A stretch of 64,000 bases of DNA from Maricaulis sp048268525. Lineage in GTDB: Bacteria > Pseudomonadota > Alphaproteobacteria > Caulobacterales > Maricaulaceae. The position numbers were made by a program, and so were the translations under genes. The stretch lies in NCBI RefSeq assembly GCF_048268525.1, contig NZ_JBLWVH010000013.1, forward strand, positions 25,099-89,098. The letters are read 5' to 3'. Within the stretch, counting starts at the first letter, position 1. Each line of letters starts with the position of its first letter. The notes under the pieces are model-generated. The model had not been told where the DNA came from, made no database searches, and saw nothing but the letters and a program-made list of their open reading frames with translations. Positions 1 through 8,706 of this stretch are shown piece by piece.

Positions 1-380
1 ACGGGATGGTGGTTCTCGAGGTCAACCAGGAAGTCTCGAGCGTCCGCCCCACTACAACTTCGGGAATAGATTCTCCAACGATCCAGAAGCTCGAGTTCAC
101 GAGTACCGTATCGGTGCGCAGCTCCAGCACGATAGCCTTGGGTGGCCTGATCCGTCAGTCACAGTCAGACAATGAGGCCCGCATTCCCCTGTTGGGCGAC
201 GTGCCCGCAATCGGCAACATGTTCCGCAGCCGTGGAATATCGAGTGAGCGAAGCGAACTCGTTATTTTTCTCACCCCGAGGATCATCCAGTCCGAAGCGG
301 AGTCGTCGGCCGCCCTCATCCACGTCCGCCGACAACTTGAAGCCCTGGAGGCACGACAACCCGACCTCTTCGACCGATGA
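1..380 (+). CDS. gspD: Type II secretion secretin, C-terminal fragment
   Basis: This is the 3' end of a gene that begins before the window; the reading frame is open from base 3. About 125 residues are visible. They carry two signatures of the secretin C-domain: a segment reading IPLLGDVPAIGNMFRS near residue 60, followed by SELVIFLTPRII. In the family this part lines the outer-membrane channel through which type II secretion substrates leave the cell. About 30 residues rich in Glu and Arg follow, perhaps the S-domain bound by a pilotin. The TGA stop overlaps the ATG of gspK (ATGA), so the two are translationally coupled. PilQ or another secretin is possible from the fragment alone, but the gspK neighbour favours GspD. 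Confidence 0.85.
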   Translation, partial: GMVVLEVNQEVSSVRPTTTSGIDSPTIQKLEFTSTVSVRSSSTIALGGLIRQSQSDNEARIPLLGDVPAIGNMFRSRGISSERSELVIFLTPRIIQSEAESSAALIHVRRQLEALEARQPDLFDR

Positions 381-1165
381 AACGCGCCATGTCCGGGGAT
401 GATCGCGGCTCTGCGCTGATCTTTGTCCTCTGGACGTCAGGCCTGCTCGCCGCCTTATTGTTGGCGGTCACCGCGTTGGTGCACGTCCACATGCGGACGG
501 CCAGCGCAGCTCAGGGCGAATTGACTGCGAATTCCGTCCTGCGTTCCGCGCTAGAGGTCGCAGCATTCGACATCGCGACCGGCGGCAGGACCCAACTGGC
601 GAGCTTGCCAACAACTTTGCAAATGGGCGAGCATGCCGTGACTGTACGGCTGGCCCAAGCCCAGCACCTTTTGGACGTGAACATGGCAGATCAGCAGCAA
701 TTGAGCGCCCTGTTCGAACAATTGGGAGAGTCAGAACCGGCCGCAGCCAGGCTGGCAGATGAGATCCTCGACTGGCGGGATTCAGATGACCGGGTTCGCG
801 CGTTGGGCGCCGAAGCCACGGAGTACGCAGCCCGAGGCGAGGAAGCGCCACAAAATCGGCCCTTCGTGTCCATCGAGGAAGTTGGGGCTGTCCTGTCTGT
901 GACGCCACGCCGACTGGCTTGCCTGGCTCCGTTCGTGACCGTCCTGGGCGGCACTCCCCCACCAGCGAGGGACTCGGGGCGCTTTGCGGCCACATCGGAG
1001 ATTGAGGGAATGCGCGTGGCGCTGGAGGCAAGCCTCACCTTGCCCTCTGGACATCGCCGCTCAATGGTTGGACTGGCAGCTTTCAGAGTCCGGCCTGACT
1101 CACCCTATCAATGGATCGCGTTCGGCGAGGATTCACTACAGACCGAGAGGTGTACGCCAAGATGA
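377..1165 (+). CDS. gspK: Type II secretion minor pseudopilin GspK
   Basis: A 262-residue minor pseudopilin. GspK caps the type II pseudopilus together with GspI and GspJ. The N-terminus has the prepilin layout: a short basic leader, a probable cleavage after Gly11, then a hydrophobic helix (SALIFVLWTSGLLAALLLAV). Position +5 of the mature protein is Phe rather than the Glu of other pseudopilins, which is typical of GspK. The later segment LLDVNMADQQQLSALFEQLG and ADEILDWRDSDD match the GspK helical domain. It is somewhat shorter than many GspK proteins (about 300 residues or more). The start overlaps the gspD stop, and its own TGA overlaps the ATG of the next gene. Confidence 0.88.
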   Translation: MKRAMSGDDRGSALIFVLWTSGLLAALLLAVTALVHVHMRTASAAQGELTANSVLRSALEVAAFDIATGGRTQLASLPTTLQMGEHAVTVRLAQAQHLLDVNMADQQQLSALFEQLGESEPAAARLADEILDWRDSDDRVRALGAEATEYAARGEEAPQNRPFVSIEEVGAVLSVTPRRLACLAPFVTVLGGTPPPARDSGRFAATSEIEGMRVALEASLTLPSGHRRSMVGLAAFRVRPDSPYQWIAFGEDSLQTERCTPR

Positions 1166-4100
1166 ACAAGACAAGTTTGCGAGCAGACCTGATCCGGGGC
1201 GACCAGTCGAAACGATTGGTTTTCGCCGCATTGGTCATGATTGCACTGGCGACCTTCTTCTGGACGAGTTCACGCTACCCATCCCTCGACGAGAAAGCGA
1301 TGATGAGCGGCGCCATCCAGCTGGAGGACCCACTCGGCTTCGAAGCCCTCATTGCCCTCGACCCAACAGCCAGCACGATTGAACGGATTGGCGTTTCGAC
1401 CGTGAACTGGATCAACACCAACAAGAAGGGAATGACTTTCGGCTGGCTATTCGGCGCTGCGTTTCTCACGCTGCTCGGCTATTTCCGGCGACGCAACTTC
1501 AAGAATAGTTTCGCCAATTCCGCCTACGGCCTTGTTATCGGTGCGCCCTTGGGTGTGTGTGTGAATTGTGCCGCGCCGATTGCGCGCGGGCTGTTTCAAG
1601 GCGGGTCAAGGGCGGAGACGACCCTGTCCGCAATGATCGCCTCGCCAACCCTGAATGTTGTCGTCCTGACCATGGCGTTCTCCTTGCTGCCATTCTACAT
1701 CGCGATCACAAAAGTGGTGTTGAGCCTGTTCGTCATCCTCGTCGGCGTTCCGTTGGTCTGTCGGCTGTTGCCGGCCGAACGTCTGCAACGCACCGTCCCC
1801 GCTGAGACGCCTGTGCCGCAGGCCCCGTCGCTGCCGGAACCGGGCGCCGAGACCCTCTCCGCCTCCGCAATCGGCTTCCTGACGGACTATCTTCGAAATT
1901 TCTGGTTCATTATCCGGGTGACCGCGCCACTGATGTTGTTGGCGGGTTTTCTCGGCGCGGTAGCCGGCACCCTGATCTCGCCTGACCTCGTAAGCGGCCG
2001 GGAGTTCGGATTGCTTGGCGTGCTCGCCGCTGGAGCTGTCGGGACTTTCCTGCCTGTTCCGATCGGTTTTGACGTTGTGGTTTCCGGCGCTCTGCTCAAC
2101 GGTGGCGTCGGCCATGGATTCGTAATGACCCTGGTTTTCACGCTCGGAAGTTTCAGCATCTACTCACTGTTGATTGTCGGTACATCCGTCGGCTGGCGGG
2201 CCGGCGGACTGTTGGCCCTCATGGTCGCAACGCTCGGAATCGCCAGCGGGATAGCCGTCGATGCCTACCACAAGTATCAGACACAACGTGCCATTGAGTT
2301 GCTCACTTCGGAGGACGAAGTCGGGTTGAGGTTCGATCTGTCGCCCCAGGGCCTGGGACTGGGGTTGACGGTGCAGTCCGCCGAAACCCCACAATCCGCT
2401 CCGCCGACAGATGCGATAGTCGTGGAGCGAGTCCCTTATGCAGACCGCCCTCAGGACGACTCGCCATTCACACGCGTTGAGGCTTGGCATCTGGGGATTG
2501 ACCAACCGATCGAGTTCTCGTTTTCCGACATGTGGCCCCCGTTCTGGGAAGGTCGCAGTGTGGCCAGCGGTGATCTGGACGGCGACGGTCATCCGGATCT
2601 GGTGTTCGCATCCACTCGAGTTGGACTTTACATCTACTTCAATGATGGCGACGGCGGGTTTCGCGGCGGAGCCGTCGAAGATGAGCGCCTGGGTTCGCTT
2701 CCCGTATTCAATGCGACGATTGTCGACATCGACAATGATGGCTGGCGAGACGTATTCCTGACCACCTACCAGCAGGGAAACTTCATCCTGCCCAACAGGA
2801 ATGGGCGCCTTGACCCTTCCAGCCTGCAGCCCGTCACAAATCGTCCGGATGCCGTATTGACCCTCGCCACAAGCTTCGGGGATATCGACACCGATGGCGA
2901 TCTTGACGTGGCACTCGGGAACTGGGCCGCCGGTTGGTATCGGCGAGTCCCCGGGGAGGAGTCCCGAAACCGGATCCTGTTCAACGACGGCGGCGACCTG
3001 AACGGTGAACAATTCCTGGAGCTACCGGGCATACCGGGTGAAACGCTCTCAATACTCATGAGTGACGTAGACAGTGATGGAAATCCGGACCTGATAGTTG
3101 GCAATGATTTCGAGGTCCCCGACTACGTCTACATCGGTGATGGGGCTGGTGGATTGTCGGCGGTCACACACCAGGACGGTCGCATCCCAATGACCACCAA
3201 CACAACCATGTCGGTCTCTGCGTTCGATGTTGCGAACAATGGTAGGATGGCGCTGTACTTTGCCCAGATCGCCGGTCGCGCGGACGGCGTGTCCGACCGA
3301 TTGCGGATGCAGCCGATTGACCGCTATTGCGATGACATCGAGCGGGAGTCTGACCGGGCAATCTGCGAACAGAACATGTCCATCAAGGCGTGGTACCGGC
3401 CGGGGAACAGTCTTGACCCTTCAAATGCGCGCCGGTGTTCGGGTTTTGATGAGCCATATCGGTCAGAGTGCCGCGGCATGATGATCAAGGATCTGGCCAT
3501 CCAGAATGACAATCCGGACATGTGCGACTTGATTCCGGTGAGCCAGCCCAGGATTCAGGCCTATTGCAACATGCACTTCCGACCCGTTCGCCCGATGTCC
3601 CGGGACGAGCAATCGGCTGCACTTCCTCAAATTATGTCCCGGAACGTCATGCTCGAGCCCGACGATTCCGGAACCTATCTGGAAACAGCCCAAGTGCGCG
3701 GCGTGGAAATTGGCGGGTGGAGTTGGGACGTTTCGGTTGGCGACTTCGACAATAATGGTTGGCAGGATCTCTACATTGTCAACGGCACCTGGGTCCCCAA
3801 TGAAGTCTCGCCGTCCAACATCCTCTTGAGCAATACCGGTAATGGCTTTGAGGAGAGCACCGAGCAATGGGGCATGACGGACTTTGCCCTCACCGCCGCC
3901 GCCAGCGTTCTCGATCTCGACGGTGATGGCGACCTCGACATCATCACCGTGCCTGTGAACGCACCGGTGACCGCGTTCATCAACAATGCCGGTAGCAACT
4001 CGATTAGTGTTCGGCTCGAAGACCATGTCGGAAATCGGGATGGAGTTGGCGCGCGAGTGGAAATCATCGATCAACAACTGCCAACCGGATTGCAGTCCCG

Positions 4101-4293
4101 AGAGATCCAGCTGGGCGGCGGCTTCATGTCGTTTGACTCCACGACAGTGCATTTCGGTCTGGGCGGGCTCAATTCCGTTGACGGACTGAGAGTTCGCTGG
4201 CCAGACGGTGAAGTATCGGACATTGAAGGCCCGCTACCGGCGTCAACAACCTACTTGGTTCGACGCCTCTCGCGTGAAGGAGTGACAGAATGA
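1162..4293 (+). CDS. DUF318-type permease fused to FG-GAP/ASPIC-UnbV propeller
   Basis: About 1043 residues; I chose ATG 1162 because it forms ATGA with the gspK stop and has GAGAGG upstream. Residues 1-380 are a multi-spanning membrane domain. They hold a CVNCAAP motif followed by ASPTLNVVVL, resembling the cysteine motif and repeat of DUF318/ArsP-like permeases (YraQ family); the second half has PVPIGFD where a second Cys motif would be expected. From about residue 450 the protein carries at least six FG-GAP/VCBS motifs (for example DLDGDGHPDL, DIDNDGWRDV, DVDSDGNPDL, DLDGDGDLDI), which usually bind calcium in a beta-propeller. A Cys-rich insertion lies near residues 715-790. The C-terminus matches the ASPIC/UnbV domain of CRTAC1-like proteins. 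The substrate is unknown. The membrane domain assignment is less sure than the propeller. Confidence 0.7.
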   Translation: MNKTSLRADLIRGDQSKRLVFAALVMIALATFFWTSSRYPSLDEKAMMSGAIQLEDPLGFEALIALDPTASTIERIGVSTVNWINTNKKGMTFGWLFGAAFLTLLGYFRRRNFKNSFANSAYGLVIGAPLGVCVNCAAPIARGLFQGGSRAETTLSAMIASPTLNVVVLTMAFSLLPFYIAITKVVLSLFVILVGVPLVCRLLPAERLQRTVPAETPVPQAPSLPEPGAETLSASAIGFLTDYLRNFWFIIRVTAPLMLLAGFLGAVAGTLISPDLVSGREFGLLGVLAAGAVGTFLPVPIGFDVVVSGALLNGGVGHGFVMTLVFTLGSFSIYSLLIVGTSVGWRAGGLLALMVATLGIASGIAVDAYHKYQTQRAIELLTSEDEVGLRFDLSPQGLGLGLTVQSAETPQSAPPTDAIVVERVPYADRPQDDSPFTRVEAWHLGIDQPIEFSFSDMWPPFWEGRSVASGDLDGDGHPDLVFASTRVGLYIYFNDGDGGFRGGAVEDERLGSLPVFNATIVDIDNDGWRDVFLTTYQQGNFILPNRNGRLDPSSLQPVTNRPDAVLTLATSFGDIDTDGDLDVALGNWAAGWYRRVPGEESRNRILFNDGGDLNGEQFLELPGIPGETLSILMSDVDSDGNPDLIVGNDFEVPDYVYIGDGAGGLSAVTHQDGRIPMTTNTTMSVSAFDVANNGRMALYFAQIAGRADGVSDRLRMQPIDRYCDDIERESDRAICEQNMSIKAWYRPGNSLDPSNARRCSGFDEPYRSECRGMMIKDLAIQNDNPDMCDLIPVSQPRIQAYCNMHFRPVRPMSRDEQSAALPQIMSRNVMLEPDDSGTYLETAQVRGVEIGGWSWDVSVGDFDNNGWQDLYIVNGTWVPNEVSPSNILLSNTGNGFEESTEQWGMTDFALTAAASVLDLDGDGDLDIITVPVNAPVTAFINNAGSNSISVRLEDHVGNRDGVGARVEIIDQQLPTGLQSREIQLGGGFMSFDSTTVHFGLGGLNSVDGLRVRWPDGEVSDIEGPLPASTTYLVRRLSREGVTE

Positions 4294-5510
4294 GTCGTCG
4301 GTATTTGTATGGTGCAGCCGGACTGGGGGTCTTGGCACTCTCGATTGCCGGCGCTTTCATTCTGTATGGGGCGGGCAACAACCACCGGCTTTCCGACGAA
4401 CAAATCGAAACGCGTATGGCCGATGCGACCGAAGCATACGGACAGGCCCGCTATCAGGAAGTTGCAGAAATACTCGCCGAACTGGCAACGGCGGAAGTGC
4501 CCTTGGCGCAATACAGGCTCGGCATGATGCACCAGCAGGGGCTTGGCGTACCGCGCAATACTGCCAGGGCTATTGAATTGCTCGACGCAGCTGCGGCCAA
4601 TGGCATGGGTGACGCCCGGGACGCCTTGGTAGAAATCCTTTTGGAGGCGGCTGAAAACGCTGACAGCCCCGAATCCGGCGTCCCCTACTACGAACACGCG
4701 GCTTCAATTGGCGACGTGCGGGCCAAAGCCATCCTTGGCTCCTATTATTTTAGTGGGCAAGTCTTGTCCCAGGACCTTGGACGCGGTGTGAACCTGCTGC
4801 GGGAAGCTGCAGAGGGCGGGGACGTACGCGCCCAATCAAACCTTGGGTATGCCTATCGAACCGGAACCGGCGTGGTTCGCGACGACGCGGCGGCATTTCG
4901 CTGGTATCTCGAAGCGGCGGAAGCCGGCATGGTCCGAGCACAAGCCGCAGTCGGCCTCCTTTACGAGGAGGGTGCCGGAACAGAGCGAAACCTTACGGAA
5001 GCCGTCCGCTGGTATCTCAACGCCCTTGAAGCCGGTGCGCCAGGCGTCGCTGTCCGCTTGGGACGCCTCGTCGCTTCAGGAGAGATTCAGGCGGGAAACC
5101 ACGATGAGGCTGTCGATTGGGTAACATCAGCCGCACGCGGCGGTGACGCGACGTCGATAGAGTGGATTCAAAACGAGTCGGAATCCGGAGATGTTGCTGC
5201 GCTGTACGCGTTGGCAACCATGTATGACGTCGGCGAAGGCGTGCCGCAAAACTCGCGTCTCGCCGCCGAAAGCTACCAGCAAGCTGCGGAGCGGGGTTCA
5301 CCTCCGGCTCAACTGGTAATGGCTCGCCGCATGGCTGCGGGCGAGGACGGCGATCCCGATTATGTTATGGCGCATGTCTGGGCGAACCTGGCGGCGGCCA
5401 ATGGCGTCGAGGGCGCAGCCGCAGAGCGTGACCTGTTCGGACAATTCCTTTCTCCGGCCGAACTGACCAACGCCCAGGATCTGGCCGCGAGCTGGCGACC
5501 CGTGGAATAA
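4290..5510 (+). CDS. Membrane-anchored Sel1-repeat protein
   Basis: A 406-residue protein with one N-terminal hydrophobic segment (residues 6-28, YLYGAAGLGVLALSIAGAFI), probably an anchor with the rest in the periplasm. The body is a string of Sel1-like helical repeats of about 36 residues, seen from LGMMHQQGLGVPRNTARAI onward and again at GYAYRTGTGVVRDDAAAFRW and LLYEEGAGTERNLTEAVRW. Sel1 repeats are protein-interaction solenoids; no enzyme motif is visible. The ATG overlaps the stop of the permease-propeller gene (ATGA), placing it in the type II secretion transcript. A role as a scaffold for secretion or envelope proteins is inference. Confidence 0.8.
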   Translation: MSRRYLYGAAGLGVLALSIAGAFILYGAGNNHRLSDEQIETRMADATEAYGQARYQEVAEILAELATAEVPLAQYRLGMMHQQGLGVPRNTARAIELLDAAAANGMGDARDALVEILLEAAENADSPESGVPYYEHAASIGDVRAKAILGSYYFSGQVLSQDLGRGVNLLREAAEGGDVRAQSNLGYAYRTGTGVVRDDAAAFRWYLEAAEAGMVRAQAAVGLLYEEGAGTERNLTEAVRWYLNALEAGAPGVAVRLGRLVASGEIQAGNHDEAVDWVTSAARGGDATSIEWIQNESESGDVAALYALATMYDVGEGVPQNSRLAAESYQQAAERGSPPAQLVMARRMAAGEDGDPDYVMAHVWANLAAANGVEGAAAERDLFGQFLSPAELTNAQDLAASWRPVE

Positions 5511-5517
5511 GTCGGAC

Positions 5518-6801
5518 ATGATGATCAATTCCGCATACCGCTGTACTGGCCGTCTGCTTATCTTGGGGGCCGTATCTGCGCTTCTGGTCACATCGGTCGC
5601 TGGCGCACAGGAAACATCCGGGCTGCCCGACGTCGAGGCCGCGCTCGACAGGCAAGCGTATCACTCGGCACTCGAACTGGTTCGGCCTCTCGTGGAGGAA
5701 GGCAATCCGGACGCGACTTCCATGCTGGCGCACATGTTTCGCCGCGGCTTGGGCCTTCCGCAGAACTACACCCGGGCCTATGAGCTTGACCGGATAGCCG
5801 CGCGGGCTGGCGTGGTCCGCTCGCAGAACGCTCTTGGACACGCTCTGTTGGCTGGTTTCGGTGCCGAGCAGGATATCGAATCTGCGTTGTACTGGTTCGA
5901 ACAGGCCGCGCTATCCGGGGATCCAGATTTCCAGTTTGACTATGCCGCCACACTAGCGGGCCTGCCTCAACCTGATTTCGAGGCTGCCGCCCGTTGGTAT
6001 TCACTGGCAGCCGAACAGGGGAATGCCGAAGCCCAGGCCAATCTCGGCGTGCTGTACCTGCAGGGTGACGGAGTAGAGGCCAATGAGGCCGAGGCTGCAC
6101 GACTGTTTCGAGCTGCCGCTGAATCGGGCAATGCCCAGGCCCAGAACAATCTGGGCCTGTTGCGGGTCCGCGGGATCGGTGTCGAACAGGACTACGAGGC
6201 TGCGGCCCACTGGTTTGGCCTGGCTGTGGACCAGGGCTTGGCCGAGGCCATGAGAAACCTCTCCATTCTTCATGAATCAGGCTTCGGAATGCCCGTCGAC
6301 GAGGAAGCCGCGAGGGCACTTCTGGGTCGAGCCAGGGCGGTAGAGGTCGGGAATGTTGCCAGCCTGATCGAACAACTGGGTGTGCCATTCGACGACAGAC
6401 TGGTCATGCCGGACTGGAGTCTGCCGATGGACCCCGCCGAGAACGCCGCAGCCGAGGCCGGTGAAACTGTCGCGCTCTATCGGACGGCCTTCAGATATCT
6501 TGACGGATTGGGAGTCCGGCAGGACACAAGGCTGGGCCTCGCCCGATTGCAACAAGCTGCGCGCCAGGGGTCCGGCGCCGCAGCGCTCAATCTTTGCGTA
6601 CTTTATGCCCGGGGCTCCAGGGTTCCCCAGAGCTATCGAACCGCGCTGGTCTGGTGCAGCATCGCGTCCTATCGCGGTCAGGCGCGTGCCGAGCTGTTGC
6701 GCGACCGTCTTATTCTCACACTTCCGCCAGATGTCGTCGCAGCAGCCCAATCACAAGTCCCGGACCTGTTGGCGGCCAATGACGGCGGAAACCGGCCCTG
6801 A
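5518..6801 (+). CDS. Exported Sel1-repeat protein
   Basis: A 427-residue protein starting 7 bp after the previous Sel1 gene. The N-terminus is a signal peptide (basic start, GRLLILGAVSALLVTSVAGA, likely cleavage after AGA-Q). Most of the rest is Sel1 repeats, for example MFRRGLGLPQNYTRAYELD, GVLYLQGDGVEANEAEAARL and LRVRGIGVEQDYEAAAHW, with a final repeat near the C-terminus (YLDGLGVRQDTRLGLARL). Repeat count by eye is seven or eight. It is a paralogue or tandem partner of the preceding protein, one membrane-anchored and one apparently soluble in the periplasm. Function unknown. Confidence 0.8.
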   Translation: MMINSAYRCTGRLLILGAVSALLVTSVAGAQETSGLPDVEAALDRQAYHSALELVRPLVEEGNPDATSMLAHMFRRGLGLPQNYTRAYELDRIAARAGVVRSQNALGHALLAGFGAEQDIESALYWFEQAALSGDPDFQFDYAATLAGLPQPDFEAAARWYSLAAEQGNAEAQANLGVLYLQGDGVEANEAEAARLFRAAAESGNAQAQNNLGLLRVRGIGVEQDYEAAAHWFGLAVDQGLAEAMRNLSILHESGFGMPVDEEAARALLGRARAVEVGNVASLIEQLGVPFDDRLVMPDWSLPMDPAENAAAEAGETVALYRTAFRYLDGLGVRQDTRLGLARLQQAARQGSGAAALNLCVLYARGSRVPQSYRTALVWCSIASYRGQARAELLRDRLILTLPPDVVAAAQSQVPDLLAANDGGNRP

Positions 6802-6888
6802 TCGCAGAAAACGTAATGTCGCCAAGTGCGAAGGATTGTGTCGCAACCAGCTTGTGTATATGATTCCGCTCGAAATGAGAGGTACTCA

Positions 6889-7344
6889 ATGCGGGTGCAA
6901 AATCTGATCTTCCTGGTGGTTGCTGCCATTTGGTTTGTGTCACCATCAGGAGTGGCGATCTCCCAGTCAGATGGCGAGACGTCAGCGGACTCTATTTCGG
7001 TCCGACTGGCCGGTACGCGATTGTACTTCGACGGCGAGCCGGGTTTCTTCAATTATTCGGTTCGCGTGACCGGACCCAATGGGTATCTCGGCGAGGTGTT
7101 TTCAGCGCGCCGCCCACCGAGTTTCCGTCTGAGCGACCATGGCACCGTTGAGGACGGTGTCTATCGATATGAAGTCACGGCCGCCACCCGCGAGGTGGTC
7201 CAGTATTCGACTCCAAGGTCACGCAGCACCAATGGGCGCGATGCGACGTCGCAAGAACCGCGCATTGGAATTGCATCCGACGGCAACTTTCGCGTCGTCA
7301 ATGGACAAATTTTCGCCTCGTCCGAGGCGGAGTCAGAAACCTGA
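6889..7344 (+). CDS. Small exported protein, unknown
   Basis: I set the start at ATG 6889 because GAGAGG lies six bases upstream and a good signal peptide follows (MRVQNLIFLVVAAIWFVSPS, cleavage near residue 27). The open frame extends to 6826 but that part is not signal-like. The product is 151 residues. The mature part looks beta-rich, with a stretch YSVRVTGPNGYLGEVFSA and a segment DGVYRYEVTA that resembles a small immunoglobulin-like fold. The C-terminal 40 residues are polar and probably flexible. It lies 26 bp upstream of the tail-fibre-like gene and is probably co-transcribed with it. I do not recognise the family. Confidence 0.6.
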   Translation: MRVQNLIFLVVAAIWFVSPSGVAISQSDGETSADSISVRLAGTRLYFDGEPGFFNYSVRVTGPNGYLGEVFSARRPPSFRLSDHGTVEDGVYRYEVTAATREVVQYSTPRSRSTNGRDATSQEPRIGIASDGNFRVVNGQIFASSEAESET

Positions 7345-7370
7345 TTATTGCCGCAATGGGGGGCATTCTC

Positions 7371-8498
7371 GTGAAGCAGTTTCGTACCATAGCCAGTTCG
7401 CTGGCCCTCGCTCTCGGACTCTCAGTGGGGGGCCCTGGAGCGACCTCGGCCGACTATCAGCATCTTGATGATGTCATCATCACTTTCAGCCTTTGCGTCG
7501 GCAATGACTGCGTCAATGGTGAGAGTTTCGGATTCGACACCCTGCGGCTGAAAGAAAACAATCTCCGCATCCATTTCAACGATACCAGTACCTCAGCCAG
7601 CTTTCCCACACGGGACTGGCGTATCGTCATCAATGACTCGGGGAACGGTGGATCCGATTATTTCGCGATCGAAGACTCTGATTCCGGTCGTCAGGTTTTT
7701 CGCGTCGATGGCGGAGCGCCATCAAATTCACTCTACGTCGACAGCAGCGGCGAAGTTGGCGTCGGGACCTCGACCCCGGTGACGGAAATCCACGTGGTTG
7801 ACGGTGACTCTCCGACGCTGCGCCTTGAGCAGAACGGCTCCAGCGGCTTCACCCCGCAAGTCTTCGACCTGGCAGCCAACGAGGCCAATTTCTTCATTCG
7901 GGACGTTACCAATGGCAGCCAGCTGCCCTTGCGAATTCAACCGGGCGCCGACAGCAACGCGTTTTACATTGCCTCCAACAACAATATCGGGTTGGGCACA
8001 GCAAGCCCCGATGACAACCTTCACATCATCGACTCGTCGGACGGTTACTTCGGCATCACGTTGGAAGATACCGGCGCAACCGGCGGAACCGGTTCCTGGC
8101 GCATGGTTCATGGTGGCCAGAACACGACGTTCCGGATTTCCCGGGCCGGTAGTGGCCTGTCCGAGCTCATCCTTTACGAAGGCGGAAACCTGACAATCGG
8201 CGGCACGCTCACGACCGCGGGCAGCTGTAGTGTCGGCTGCGATGCGGTGTTTGAAGAAGGCTACGAACTCCCATCGATCGAAGATCACGCCGAAGCCATG
8301 TGGACCAATCGTCACTTGCCGAATGTCGGCCCCACGGCCGAGCAAGGCCCGATGAACATCTCGGACAAGGTTGGTGGTATTCTCAATGAGCTTGAGACTG
8401 CCCACATCTATATCGAGCAACTTCATCGCGAGCAGCAGGCCTCGCAGGCGCAGATTGCCTATTTCGAGGAACGCCTGACCCGACTTGAACAAAACTGA
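7371..8498 (+). CDS. Exported tail-fibre-like protein
   Basis: About 375 residues from GTG 7371, chosen because GGGGGG lies seven bases upstream and a signal peptide begins there (VKQFRTIASSLALALGLSV); ATG 7356 is the alternative. The middle has repeated motifs of the type seen in tail-fibre and adhesin stalks (SGEVGVGTSTPVTEIHV, NNIGLGTASPDDNLHI). The C-terminus LPSIEDHAEAMWTNRHLPNV, then a helix ending in LEQ repeats, matches a trimerising or chaperone-like end known from Bacteroidetes surface proteins (form: LPSLEEVEKYIKENGHLPG). Only two Cys pairs are visible. No phage genes are nearby, so this is probably a surface adhesin rather than a phage part. A strong terminator follows. Confidence 0.6.
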   Translation: MKQFRTIASSLALALGLSVGGPGATSADYQHLDDVIITFSLCVGNDCVNGESFGFDTLRLKENNLRIHFNDTSTSASFPTRDWRIVINDSGNGGSDYFAIEDSDSGRQVFRVDGGAPSNSLYVDSSGEVGVGTSTPVTEIHVVDGDSPTLRLEQNGSSGFTPQVFDLAANEANFFIRDVTNGSQLPLRIQPGADSNAFYIASNNNIGLGTASPDDNLHIIDSSDGYFGITLEDTGATGGTGSWRMVHGGQNTTFRISRAGSGLSELILYEGGNLTIGGTLTTAGSCSVGCDAVFEEGYELPSIEDHAEAMWTNRHLPNVGPTAEQGPMNISDKVGGILNELETAHIYIEQLHREQQASQAQIAYFEERLTRLEQN

Positions 8499-8524
8499 CG
8501 GGGCGGGAACGCAAGTCAAATGCA

Positions 8525-8562
8525 GGGCAGGCCCGTCCGTTCGATGGGCCTGCCCTTTTTTT
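8525..8562 (+). terminator. Rho-independent terminator
   Basis: A perfect 10-bp stem (GGGCAGGCCC at 8525-8534 with GGGCCTGCCC at 8546-8555), an 11-base loop and seven T. It ends the transcript of the tail-fibre-like gene. Confidence 0.9.
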
Positions 8563-8706
8563 GACGCCCCGGCAGAGAATCGGGAAGGTCGACATATTCA
8601 CGCGCAGAGTCAGGCGAGCCCCGCCTGATCCGCGTCTCAACCGAAGTTCGGCGACAACACCGTTCCACTCCGAGATCTTGCGGCCCGGTAGATCAAGGCG
8701 CCAACC

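Noticed and set aside
2560..3950. Acidic DxDxDG motifs as EF-hands in the permease fusion
   Set aside because: Their spacing and the following residues (DLDGDGHPDL type) fit FG-GAP/VCBS repeats of a propeller, with an ASPIC/UnbV end.
7371..8498. Prophage remnant suggested by the tail-fibre-like protein
   Set aside because: No terminase, portal, capsid, integrase or attachment site lies within several kilobases, and both genes have signal peptides.
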